NCBI GenBank assembly: GCA_013398055.1
Contig: VZRS01002616.1
Coordinates: forward strand, 1-64,000
Direction: 5' to 3'
DNA: 64,000 bases
Source: Ifrita kowaldi
Lineage: Eukaryota > Chordata > Aves > Passeriformes > Cinclosomatidae
Position numbers and translations under genes: made by a program. Positions 1 to 11,390 of this stretch are shown in pieces; the stretch's first letter is position 1, and each line of letters starts with the position of its first letter. The notes below the pieces were generated by a model. The model saw only the letters and a program-made list of their open reading frames with translations. It was not told where the DNA came from and searched no databases.

Positions 1-1540
1 AGGGATTTTCAGTTCTGTCGTATTAGGAGTGGAGCTGCAGCCATGCATGACCTGCGCCGCCTGCTACAGTGGGGCCAATGTTACATTCTGATCAGTGGAA
101 AAATCAGTTATTAATCAGCAAAGAACTATTGATTTTCCAACTGCTCTTTCCACAGAATAGGGAAGTCAGCTGTTGCAGCTGGCAAGCGGTGAACTGTGCA
201 GTGCCACCGGGAGTACCTCTGGCCCAAAAGAGCGAGTCAATCCATGTTGGGAGCTGCGGGGTGTTCTGGGGTCATCGCTCAAATAGAGCAGCTCCCAATT
301 CGCAGGAGACATGGAGCTACATTTTGTGTTTGTAGTTAACAAATCAGGGCAAATTCACTGTTGAACTGGGAAGCAGAATGGAAGATGTGGCATACTGTTC
401 AATTCCACGTAAAACCATATTTGGTGGATGTAGGCAGTTTTCCAGTCAATTCATAGTGGCCCTGAGAAATACATAATTTTCCTCTGACAGAATTCAGTTA
501 GCAAAGCAAGCTTCTGTCTTTTTTTTTTTTTTTTGAATGCAGTAGAAATATTCATAAGGTGTTCAGTGAGATATAGTCTTCTGATTGCTTATCTTCTATG
601 TATAGATCAATTGTGATGGTTCACTCAGGCAAACATCTGCTCATCTGGACCATACAGATTTGCCTATTTATTTTTGTTAGGTCTGTAGTGGAGATTTTTA
701 TCACCAGCCACTGGGATTTGGGATTCTTTTTATGAAACCTGACCAGAAGCATAACATTCTGAGACCTGAAATTCTTCTTTTGTAGTCTTTGTCCTAAAAT
801 CCCTGAGTAATATGCTCAAGAACATAACTGAAATATGTCCACAATGCAGAGCTTACGTTGACATTTACCCAGGAGACTGTCAGCATCAGCAGTCTATAGT
901 GCTGCATAATAGGAACAGGGCAGTGTTCTTTCATACTTTTTGGTATGAAAATTATAATTTCATGATCTAGAAGATGTCCTGCTTTGTGTCAGAGTTTTAG
1001 CTGTCCAGCAGACAGCAGAGAGTGAGGGTTGGCTCACATCTATTTTAGGTACCTTGACAATATGCACACAGTCCCTGTTACTCCTCATTTCAGTGCATTT
1101 CTCCAACAGATCAAATTGTGGTTGTTTCTTCAGTCATGGTCCAGCAACACAATGATAGTAGCAAAGATGTGAGCTCTCATAGCTGTCATTAAGAATCACA
1201 AGTTCATTTACTCACTACTGAAACAATCTGAAATAATCCAATACTGTGCAACTGCTCCAGGAAACTGGAAAGAGACAAGATGTCTCTTTGAAACCTGAGC
1301 TGTGAAAGAATTACCCTGCAGCTTGACATGAAGAGCACTGTGCAAAGCTCAGTTCTAGTGATCACCATCAGGAGAACATTGGAAGGTAGGTTAGATGCTA
1401 AAATCACTTGTGGAAGTTAGTGTTCCCAGTGTCACCAGTAGAGCTGCCACTATGGTGAAAACAGTCCTGGATTCACATAGCACCAATGGCACATGCAGCC
1501 CTACTGCATGGAAAAACTGGTCAGCTCACATGGTTTAAGT
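1..1540. other. Unique sequence, no gene seen
   Basis: No repeat family, exon chain or RNA gene is recognised in this stretch. ORFs here are at most 88 codons and show no known motif. A run of about 16 T lies near 519-534. The stretch could be intronic or intergenic. Confidence 0.6.
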
Positions 1541-2260
1541 CCAGATGAAATTAAAGCAATTTATTGATTTATTAGGAGTGCCTGGCCCTGCCCCAACAAG
1601 ATCACTCCTCCTTGTCCTGCTCCAAGGCATTTACCTGGGGACAGGGTCTCTGTCATTCCCTGGTTATTGATTAATCAGGATAGTCATCTACCTGGTTAGT
1701 GCTACCAGTATTGGGTACTCTCAGGTGGTTTTGGGTGTCCCAAAAAGCTACTTAGATGGGGGTGCTGTGGGACACACCAGCTGGGGATGTGCTCCTGGGT
1801 TTCCATTGCTGCCTGTCCCTGTGCGAGTTAGACAAGCTCACAGCTGGCACTGCCCTTGTTTTTGGCTGCTAAAGGTTCCTCAGCTGATACTCCTTGCTTT
1901 CCTGGTGTGCTGCCTCTGCTGGGAAGGGCCCTCACTTCTGGCAGGGTGTGCTGAGCAGCAGCTCTCCCTGTCTGCTCCGGGTCCAGTCCAGGGTCCTCCC
2001 AGCTGGCTTCCCCATGGCAAAACCTTTAGAGACATGAACCCTTTGTTTTGCTCTGTTAGAAGAGTTTGCAATACAGCTAAAAAGATGCAAGTTTACTGGT
2101 GGTGGGTTATATGGCCCTGGCCTGGAAGGCTATATAAGCTTCAGATCCTCTCTGAATTCAGCTTCCTAGAAAACTGTGGGTTTGTTGCAACCGTTTCTCT
2201 CTCTCTCCCCTGTACTGATATTCTTCCTGTTTAGATAGTAGTAATCTATATTTCTAGAGA
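1541..2260. other. Locally GC-richer block with a TATA-like motif
   Basis: This block is richer in G and C than its neighbours and carries a 169-codon plus-strand ORF at 1725-2234 that resembles no family I know. A TATATAA-type motif lies at 2131-2138 and an inverted AATAAA appears near 1561-1575. TATA and poly(A)-like signals together could mark a degraded LTR, but no TG...CA ends or target-site duplication were found. Treated as unclassified sequence. Confidence 0.35.
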
Positions 2261-3594
2261 TGCTTATTTGTTTTCAATCTAATATTTCTGCGCCTTTTCT
2301 TCATTTCATATTTTTTTAAACTTTTTTCCTTAAACATGTTTTCAAGATGGTGTTCTGCTTTTATGCGGGTCATTCCTTTTCCATGCAGTTCCTCTGAAAT
2401 GCTTTCTTCCTCTGGTGCTTCCCAAACTGTGTCAGTGCCTCTTCAGCTTGATATTACTTATTTAGGGGTGGTTTTACTTCTTTCTTGGAGATTTCAGCCC
2501 TTGGGTCTCAGTCACTATCCAAAAGCAACCGAGAGCGCTCCTGGTGGTGCTGGGGTGACAGAGTGCTTCGCACAGTCACGCTGTGTGCTGCCGAGTGAGC
2601 CTCCTTGGGGCTACGCCGGAGCTGATCTCAGCATCTCCTGTTGGTCTATAACAGTGCACAATAATGTTGTGACTCTCAGTTTGCAGCTGTTTGCATTTGA
2701 CCAGGACATGGAAAAAGAAACAGTAATTTGGGAGCACATTTTTTTCCTTTTTTTTTTTTCCATCTGAAGAACAGCAAGTGGTCCAAATTTAGCCAGTTGT
2801 GGTGCTTCTCTCTGGTGGCTCTGCAGCACAGTTTGATCAACAGGAATACAGGAAACTGTAGAGAAAAATAAGTATCAGTAATGGTATTTTCAGATATGAG
2901 AAGATCCTTATGACTGTAGGGGTTCACTGTTCTCCAGCTCAGACAGCACTGAATTGTCCTTTAGAAAGAAAAAAAAAAGACAAAGAATGGAAAACAATCT
3001 CTTTTGGGTCTGTTCTAATATTTCATGTGCACTCACTTCTCCAGTTTTGTAGACCGAACCAGATGGAACCAAGTCTTGTGTCAACTTCTTCCACCCTTTG
3101 AAAGACGCAAAATGCAAAGTCCAAATAAATCAACAAAATTAGATAAGAATCATGTTTGCAAAGTTGTATTTACAATGCAACTTCTTTACCTCACTCCCTG
3201 CAGCCCTCCTGCTCTTAGGTTTATGTGCTATGTGAAGCTTTATAAAGTGACATTTGGGATCTGTCCTTGTAGGATTATCTTTGAAGCAACATACCACTTC
3301 TTAGTACTAAAGATTTTTTTTAACATCCTGCATTCATAATTCTAAGGCACAAATAATACTATCAATATTAATGCACTGAAGACATTTTCTTCTGTACCTG
3401 AGGATATGTTACTACCCACAGAGATAAGTAGAATTTCATAAATATCTACAAAAATCTTAACTTTTGTTATCATGACGTCTTCAGAGCTGTAATTGTAATA
3501 ACACTCCACAGCACAGTATTGTTACTAGTTGCCACAGAGCCAGAAGTTACCTCTCAGAAATCACACATCTCTGCTCACACTGAGAAGATACTGA

Positions 3595-3632
3595 ATACAC
3601 ACACACATCTACATATAAATATATATATATAA
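3595..3632. repeat. (AC)n followed by (AT)n microsatellite
   Basis: A short run of AC dinucleotides passes after a few bases into an alternating AT tract. It is a plain dinucleotide microsatellite and is likely polymorphic in length. Confidence 0.85.
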
Positions 3633-3712
3633 ACATGTATCAAAGTGTGGTTATTCATTTAAGTGAAAATAATTTCCTCTTTTAAAAAATATTTTACTTT
3701 CTGTGAATGTAG

Positions 3713-3737
3713 TATTAATATTAATAATAATAATAAT
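3713..3737. repeat. (AAT)n microsatellite
   Basis: A short, slightly imperfect run of ATT/AAT units, flanked by AT-rich DNA. Confidence 0.8.
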
Positions 3738-4821
3738 GTAATTTAGGAAGAAATACCTAAATAGTTGTGCAAGAGTGTGTTTAGGTTTCTATTGGCATAA
3801 AGACTTTGTAGGCACTCTTTCTGCATTTAGAAGGTGCCATTTGTTCCTCTGCCTGCAGAAGAATATTGTCATTGTTTTGTGTCTAGACACCCCCATGAAA
3901 GAGGTGAATTACCACTTAGAATTCCTTGATCTGAAACAAATGTACTGAAATCACTGGAAAATTTTGAATAAAGGTGAAAGAGTGACATTTAAATCCATTC
4001 ATGGATGACTCACATGAAGGAAATAGGTTTAATTATTTTGTGTTGTAAATAGTGGTTCTGATTATGTTCTCATTCTTGGATGTAAAACTGGAGCTGCTTC
4101 ACCAACCCTGTTAAAACAGTTCTAAATTATAATAAACAAGAATTGCTAAAAGAATTAGGTCACTCATGCTCACTACAGAAGAAAAATGTTTTAGAGGGCT
4201 AGACACAGCCAGCAGTGATAAACAGTTCTTAGTTATTCTTGTACACCTCTTTCTGTCCAAGAAGGTTGATCTGAAAGAATAATTTGCAGTTTATGGATAA
4301 CTTTAAGTTCATGTTACTCAAATACAACCAGGATATTGTACCATTTTCCACATCAACAGAGAGTTGGGTAAGTTGCTCTAATTATTTCCTTAATGCTGAA
4401 GAAAACACCAGAGCCCCTTGCAGCAGAGTGCTATTCATGCTTCCTTTATCTCTTCATAATTTTTGTAGTGTTTGCTGTAGGGTCCTCAAGACTTTTCTTC
4501 AATATAATTATTAAATAATAAGTATCATTTTTGTTAGTTATCTAATTCTCTTTTATACACCACATAGAAACAAATAAATAAGGGTACAGTGGTATCTTAT
4601 ATTTTGACTACAAAATAGATAGAAATAATTGATGTGCTGATTATCTATTTATATATTTCAAACAGGCAGCAACAGGACTAAAGAGAGCACATTTAAAAGC
4701 TTTATTAAAGGCCCTAGGCAACAGATTTCTTCCTGTAATGTATTTTAGTATGCTAACTGATTTATGGATAATAGAGCTGCATGAGATACTTGCAATGGAA
4801 TTGGGGTCACTTGAAATTTAC

Positions 4822-4942
4822 CTCGGTATCATCACAGAATGAAGCACCTTTCACCCAGACATCATCAGCTATAACCACTAAATCATCTGCAATGGGCTGC
4901 TGAGCCTGTGGCATTCCTATGTGTACAATCCAGAAAGGTTCT
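4822..4942 (-). other. Weak candidate internal exon, minus strand
   Basis: The minus strand is open across a 74-codon frame (4807-5031). The 3' part of that frame looks protein-like, with the stretch DDLVVIADDVWVKGASF. It runs into CCGAG|GTAAAT, a good splice-donor match with the exon ending at 4822. A possible acceptor CAG lies just upstream of 4942 on the minus strand but lacks a convincing polypyrimidine tract. I do not recognise the protein, and the repeated GATGAT that gives the acidic pairs can arise by chance. No partner exon was found. Confidence 0.12.
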
Positions 4943-7264
4943 CTGCATTGTCTGGTCCCCCAAGACTGCCTTGGCCTCACTTTGTGGCTTTTGCTGGCTC
5001 CAGTGGTCAGAAACAACCTCCTGATTTCCAATGTCTTTTTTCCTGGTTGGTTTGTGCCTTTTGTTGTTGTTGTACCAATGTTGTATTTTATCTGAAATAC
5101 CTTTTCCTTTTCTAGAGTTTACTCATCTGAGGTAGAGGAGCCTTGTCCTTCCCGAGGATCTTGCTCAGTGAAGTAAACAAAATTGTCCTAGTCCTCTCTA
5201 CTAAACACAGCGAGTATCTCTGCCCATCCTAAAAGCTCTCCTCTGTGTCTAGTCCAGTTTAAATTCAGCTTTCTTGTATGTAGGTGGCTGGAACCGTATG
5301 AGACCCCAAGGACTGTGTGTGTCCTGCTGGAGTCACTACAACCTTTCACTTGCCTTTGTTGTGGCTGCAAGGTGTGGAGACATCGGTGAATACACACGTG
5401 CTTGTGTGTATGTACAAGTGAACATGTTCATGTAAGAACACACGTGCATCCACACACATCCAAACATTGTTTTATGTGTTTGTCGCCAGCTGAGGAACTC
5501 TCAGATTGCAGTGCACATTTTTATTCTTTTTGCTGAAGGGCATGTCCTTGTGTGTTATAGTACTCCATTGGGATTCCTCCTGTCCTCGTGACTCCTTCTT
5601 CCTGTGTGACAGTCTCCTCCATACTGAGGACAGTGTACTTGGCAAGTTTTGTTGCCACTTGTCCACTTGTCATATTATTATTATTGCTAAAACTAAATCA
5701 GATCCAGTTCTTGAAAAATTTTGCTCATCATCTTCTTCCAGCCCATCACGTTGACATTCTCCCTTCAAGCGTCCTTACATTACATGGCTTGTACTTGTTC
5801 CGCTCAAAATAAAATTATCTCATATGTGGCTATATAGCAGATGTTTCACAGATGTTTAGATAAATGAAATTTTGGTCTTAGGATTGCATAGTTATAATAG
5901 TTAAAAGTATCAATTATAGTTTCTAGGAAAGATGCTAGGCTCATCTGACACATATGTTGCATTGCTCTTCTATCCATCTTCACAGATTTAATTAGTTTTT
6001 CTTCAAAAATTATTCCAAGTTCTCTCCTCTTTTGTTTAAGTTTGCTTAAGATCTCTACTCTCAGACTTGTGACTGTATGAGCCCTCTCTAGAATGGACTA
6101 ACTCTGGTTCTGACTGTCCTTCTGATACTGAGACGATGGCTGCTTCCCTCCCTGTGTGTGAGTCGAGTTACTGTATGCAAGAGCATATCCCTAATGTGCC
6201 TGTTGCCCATTAAAGAGCAAACAACTCTCTTGATGTGGTCAAAGACTTATTTTTGTTTTGGGAGAAGCCAGAAAAAGCCCTGATGAAGGAAACTGTTTCT
6301 GCAGGCAGGCAATGAAACCTGGAGGTAATGGAAGTTAGGATGGACAAACCACACCTGTAATTTCCGTCATTAAGTTTGTCACATTAAACCTGGAATGAAA
6401 ACACCTCTTTCCCATGGTCCCCATCCCAATGTAGTTGCCAGCTAGCTGTTTTCTAACTGTGCCTACGTTTGGGACAGTTGGTTGCAACCAGTGCCCTGGC
6501 TCTGTTCATCACCACTCTGCTCCCAGACACACAGCCTGTGCACATGGCGTGGGAGGATGTGGGTTGATGTGATGCTGCAGGCAACATGACTACCACTGAC
6601 GAAGTAGAAAATATTGCTGCTGAAGCAGTAGAAGTCTTCAGGCACAGAGCAGGACAGGAGCTGCTCAGGCTCATTGTGGAAGGTCAGGGGAATACATCTT
6701 TGCCTCGTTTCACTGTTGGACCTGGGCTGAAAATGGAGGCCTTTGTTTCTGATGGGGATTGAGGCAGTCAGACGTGGGGGTGGGATGCAGGATCCCACCA
6801 AGTGGGGAGGATCACTGCACCCATGGGAAGCTATGTGGGGCCCTTTGAGAAAATCTCCATAATGGTATCCCAAAAAGGGAAATAAAAGTGGATTCAGGAA
6901 ATTAAAAAGCACACACAGCTGCTTTAAAAAATCTTACACCTTGCTTTCAGCACATCCCTGCAGTATCCGTTGTGGTATTATGTCTGCCTGAACTCTTTCA
7001 TTTCCCTGTTGCAGTGTAATGATGGTTTGCTCCCCCAGTCAGCTCATTTTTAATCCCTTTTTTTTCTGAGCTGGGCAAGCCTTTTTAATTTTTTTTATAG
7101 TGCTTAATAATCATGTATGTTCAGTCCCCTAGGTGGTATGTTAATTCTTTTCTTTCATCTACTTAATTAGAAGATTTTGTTCTGCATAAAATATATGAGG
7201 CAGCTGGGGCAGGGTCTTATGAACTGGTAAGCATCCAATAGCTATATTAAGCAGTTTCTTAAGG
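4943..7264. other. Unique sequence, no gene seen
   Basis: Mixed unique DNA. 5393-5465 is enriched in ACAC/GTGT steps but is too irregular to be a clean microsatellite. The 149-codon minus-strand ORF at 6463-6912 has no recognisable motif and is probably chance. No known repeat is identified. Confidence 0.55.
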
Positions 7265-7530
7265 CTTTGAAATTGTCTTCAGATGGTAGCTGTTGACAAA
7301 CCCTGAAGTGAAGCACTACTTGAATATTCACATTAAAACTGCCATTGCAGTTAAGTTAGCGATGCGTGATTAATTGGCTTAAAAGCAATGGATTCATATG
7401 GAGTAAAATGCCCCTATGAAAATCAATAACATGACTACCATTAGCAAGAGCATTACTTTGAAGATATTAAGGGCCACAAATCAAATTTGTTAGCTGAAGA
7501 GTAGCAGTGGCTATATACAAACAAAAGGCA
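7265..7530. promoter_or_regulatory. Possible conserved non-coding element
   Basis: A repeat-free AT-rich block dense in homeodomain-type cores, including TGATTAAT (a HOX/PBX-like site) at 7368-7375 with TAATTG overlapping it, plus ATCAATAA and AAATCAAATTTG motifs further on. No frame is open for long. This texture resembles developmental enhancers, but that is judged by eye; conservation cannot be tested here. Confidence 0.2.
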
Positions 7531-8664
7531 GTTGTGTCTGCTACACAGCATGCAGGGTTTACGGTTCTTTCACATATTCTCTCTCTTCTCTTAATAGTCA
7601 CAGTGATGGGATAGCACGATAGTTACTTTAAGGCTAATGACAAAGGTGCTACTTTGCTTTCACCCACCAGGTTTGGCCAGCACCTCTTGGTCCCTGGCAC
7701 ATGCAGGTGTGCAGGACTCCATGCTGTCACCCAAGACTGGCTCCCCCCTCTCTGCCATCCACATTCACACCCATTTTATCTCGTCCTGGCAGCCTGGGCT
7801 GGCCCCATCACTGACACATGGGCAACCCCAGAGTTCCACAGGGGTCTTGCTTATCTGTCTAAAAATTCAAAGGATTTTTTTGGATTATATAAGCATTATA
7901 AATATTGCTCCTCTTTTCTTGCATCCCCACAAATTCCCTTTTATGCTGCTGCATAAAAGCCTCCACAGGACTGAGAGTTGCTTGAATCCATAGGTAAATG
8001 AAATACTGTATTGTGGTCATGTTTACAGTGGTACACAGGGAAATGGGACCGATTTCAGGGTCTTCCTAGGGTATGTGCTCTGAATTAAAAAAAACCAAAA
8101 ACAACCGAACAAAAAAACTCCACTCCACTTGGGTGCATTTTTACATCTTTCACTCACACAAATATGCTGAGTGCCTGATTCTGTGTATCACTGCAAAAAG
8201 TAGAAAGCTGTCTGTCAGTTGGGGTACTATCCTCTTGGCTGAAAGCTGACACAAATGTTGATAAGAATTTCAACTTGGAAAAGAAGGGAGCTGGATGGAA
8301 GGGACTTCTTTTATCTCCATGCCTGAGAATCTAATGTAAAAAAAGGGAAAAATCAAATAAACAGCAATATGACAATCTATAATGGAAGTACAGAAGATGA
8401 GAGGCTGGACAGTACAGAGAAGGAAAGTGCTAAGGAGAACAGGGGGGATAAACAACTGCTGTATTGACCTAAATATAAACTAACCTCAGACATAAAGCAA
8501 TCATCACTCTTTAAGGAACAGAATAAAATATTGATGCTCTTCTTAAAAAAATTAGGAAGAATCTAAATAAATTATCAATTAACATGGCAAAACATATGTA
8601 CTATAGAAATATTAATTTGGGATAGAGGTTCATGATTGATCCTTAAGACTAATAGTAAGAGGGT
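7531..8664. other. Unique sequence, no gene seen
   Basis: No recognised repeat or exon. Two overlapping plus-strand ORFs of 118 and 100 codons near 7637-7993 lie in different frames over the same DNA and show no family signature. Confidence 0.55.
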
Positions 8665-9340
8665 TTTTCTGAAGTTTGTGGGTGACAAGAAGGTGACAGG
8701 CATCCTTGATATGAGAGGATGAGGATATTGGGCAGAAAAAAATGCCTATCCCAAAGAGGCATTTTTGTGATAAACATCAGTGGAATGAAGGGCAATGCCA
8801 TTTAAAGACTAATGTGGAGAATTTGCACTAAAAAAATGGGACTTTATCAGCTGGAAATGGAAATGAGTAGAAAGCACTGGGTCACTGAGCCAGTCAGGAT
8901 GAATATTGTCATCAATGTGATCCAACCATGAAGGGCAAATCCAGGCTGAGGATATCCCTGATGACTTGTTTCCAGTGGAGCGGAAGTAGCATTCAGGCTG
9001 GTGGCATCCCCCTTCAGGAAGGATGGAAGAGCTGCAGAGGACAGCCTGTGGGATGGATGTGGGAGGGAAAAGCAAGGGCTTGGTTTAGTCTTTTCTGAAG
9101 CTGCAAAGAGATGTAATTATTCCCTGCAAGTACACCATGATGCCAAATTCTGGAGAAACAGGAAAAGAAAAGCTATTTAAGTCAAAGAATATAATTCACA
9201 TGGAAACAACTGGAAATACATTTAGGCAGGATTTCATAAAATATTTTTCCTTATCAGTGTACTGAGGATCTGGAATAGGAAAGTGGTGATGTAAAACCTG
9301 GTCATCATTAAAACAAAGTTTTGTCAGCTCATGAAATATT
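8665..9340 (+). mobile_element. Old CR1-type LINE fragment, plus strand
   Basis: It begins with a decayed version of the CR1 reverse-transcriptase coding end; CTGAAGTTTGTGGGTGACAA matches the phrase normally coding for a K/F-F-A-D-D-type box. Further on it follows the order of the CR1/L3-like 3' portion, including a TTCTGGA...AGGAATCTGGAATAGG-type segment. The many substitutions and indels mean no usable frame remains. The boundaries are approximate, and the family assignment is from memory of CR1 consensus texture. Confidence 0.45.
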
Positions 9341-9382
9341 TTGACCAGCATATTTGGCAAATGACTGGTACTTCAGGCTCAG

Positions 9383-9730
9383 GAATCACAGAATCACGGA
9401 ATCACGGAATCACAGAATCACCAGGTTGGAAGAGACCTCTAAGATCATCGAGTCCAACCTATGCCCTAACAGCTCAACTAAACCATGGCACCAAGTGCCA
9501 CATCCAATGTTTTTTTAAACACATCCAGGGATGGTGATTCCACCACCTCGCTGGGCAGACAATTCCAGTACTTCACCACTCTTTCTTTCCTAATACCCAA
9601 CCTATATTTCTCTTGGCACAGCTTAGGACTGTGTCCTCTCGTTCTGTCAGTTGCTGCCTGGAGAAAGAGACCAAACCCCTCCCTGAGTACAACCACCTTT
9701 CAGAAGGAGCTCCTTTCTAGGCTTGTATTC
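9383..9730 (-). mobile_element. CR1 LINE 3' end, minus strand
   Basis: It starts with five copies of the 8-bp CR1 terminal repeat (GAATCACA/GAATCACG, 9383-9422). Then comes the diagnostic reverse-complement CR1 3' text: GGTTGGAAGAGACCTCTAAG, a 'guest' of TCATCGAGTCCAACC, and the CCACCACCTCGCTGGGCAG segment. The element is truncated after about 350 bp near 9730, as most CR1 copies are at their 5' end. It is relatively little decayed and lies right beside the older plus-strand CR1. Confidence 0.93.
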
Positions 9731-10055
9731 CTCTGACTGGCACTGCATAAAGCTAGGAATAGATGGAGAGTCTCATATTCCAGAAGAGTCAATGCTGCTG
9801 GTCTGTAACATCAGGTCCAGGCTTGTTGCTTAAAACTCAGCCGTCCTGGTTTTCTTCCTTAGAGCTGGACTCGCTGTGGGAATTGGAGGAGAAGCAAAAT
9901 TGGTTTAATCTCATGTATCCACAGCCCAGCTGCTGTTTATCCCTCTGAGACAAGTGCCAAGCACCCCTCCTCCAGTGCTGCAGTAGTCTGGTACCTTTGT
10001 CCTCTGCTGTGTCTCCATGCTGCAAATAGCAAGCAGGCTTTCTGTGGAGCATGTG
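9731..10055. other. Unique sequence, no gene seen
   Basis: About 325 bases between the CR1 end and the local tandem duplication. No repeat or exon is recognised. Confidence 0.55.
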
Positions 10056-10251
10056 CTAGGCAAAGCATCCCAGCACATCAAACATCCCAGAAACAGCCCA
10101 ATAAAATTGTTCTGGAGTTAGGTGCAAGTTTCAGATCTGGAATGTCCTCTCCCTAGGCAAAGCATCCCAGCATATCAAACATCCCAGAAACAGCCCAATA
10201 AAATTGTTCTGGAGTTAGGTGCAAGTTTCAGATCTGGAATGTCCTCTCCCT
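10056..10251. repeat. 97-bp recent tandem duplication
   Basis: Two head-to-tail copies (10056-10152 and 10153-10249, with two further matching bases) begin CTAGGCAAAGCATCCCAGCA. They differ at a single visible position (CAGCACATC versus CAGCATATC). The unit contains an AATAAA motif but is not otherwise recognised. The near identity indicates a recent local duplication or a variable minisatellite with two units in this assembly. Confidence 0.93.
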
Positions 10252-11095
10252 CACCGCTGGATCTCTCCAACCCAGAGTCAGCTCCTTTGGCAACACTAGA
10301 GCTTGGCTGGCCCAGTATCCAACTGCAGGGGGAGGGAGGAAGAGATGATAGACCCCCGTGTGCTGCATGTGCCTGGCCTTTCCTCTGCAAGGCAGTATCA
10401 CCTCAGACTGTCATAATTCATGTTTGACTTCCTGCATCTCAGGAGTGTACAGACAGACAGGTTGCAGTCTGCTGCAGACATCCTTTCTGCCTTCCCAAGC
10501 CATGCTGGGAGGCACTCCTCCCTTCAGCCCCAACCCATGCCACTGTCACTAGTTAACAAAACCTGCCCCACTATTTAGTCGTCCCGGTTTCAGTGACATA
10601 AGTGAAGTAGGAAACAGACTTCAAATTATGGAGGGATGGTTTTTTTAACCTCTTCTGAGTGAATTGCTCCACCACAGGACTCAGGGAGTGCAGACGTCAG
10701 GCTGGCAGAGATGCTGCAGCATTGTGCTTCTGAGCACCTTTTTTGAAAAAACCCCAGTCATTATTGAATCCTGGGGAGGAGGGAGGGAAGACAGATTTAA
10801 TAATTTTTTTTTGTCTCCTAAAAAAAAAGTGTGATTTGTTATCTGAAGGCAGTAATTCTAACTGCTGTTATTGGTATGCGGCACGCAAGGATCTTAGTGC
10901 TAGCACATCTTTATTAATGTTGTTATAAAAGCTTCTGCTGGGATCCTAGTTATCAAATGACTCTGACAGCAATTCATCCACAAAGCCCTGTGTTTTAATT
11001 TCTCACTATCTGAAAAGAAATGGGCTGGGTGGGTGGAAAGACTCCTATTTTCGGCTGCTTTGTCCTTTGCTTTAAAGCCTGGCACATTGCAAGCG
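10252..11095. other. Unique sequence, no gene seen
   Basis: Moderately GC-rich to about 10560, then AT-richer. It contains short A and T runs (about 10803-10830). No known repeat or exon. Confidence 0.55.
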
Positions 11096-11390
11096 TAAAG
11101 GAGGAACATGCAGGATTACAGCTGGAGGAATGCATCTTTGAAAAATAAATACCCTGCCATAAAAAGCATGTTACAAAGTGACAGGTACCATCTATTGATA
11201 TAATGGAGTCTTTGATACCCATAGCACCGGCCATTATAAGAAGCTGTACACAAGGCTGTGAGCCAGAGCCTTGAAAACCTCGTTGAATAGCAGCAGAGCC
11301 ACAAATAGCAGCAAGGGATTTAATGGTAAAACACTTCACAAAGATTTTGCTGTGTGCACTGTGAAACAATAGAGACTTAATGAATTACTG
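11096..11390. promoter_or_regulatory. Possible conserved non-coding element
   Basis: A repeat-free, low-CpG block with a balanced, non-decayed look. It includes ATCTATTGATATAATGG and CACAAATAGCAGCAAGGGAT-type text, with stop codons in most frames. A 124-codon minus-strand ORF (10995-11369) crosses it but shows no domain. The call rests on sequence texture only. Confidence 0.15.

Larger units (their letters stand above)
2261..4800. other. AT-rich unique sequence, no gene seen
   Basis: AT-rich DNA with frequent stop codons in all frames and only short ORFs. It contains the simple repeats listed separately. No CR1, LTR or exon is recognised. Confidence 0.6.

Noticed and set aside
1541..2200. 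A degraded LTR on the minus strand
   Set aside because: Only an inverted AATAAA and a TATA-like motif support it; no TG...CA ends or target duplication were found.
1725..2234. A 169-codon gene with a TATA box
   Set aside because: The TATA-like motif lies inside the ORF, not upstream of it, and the product has no known motif.
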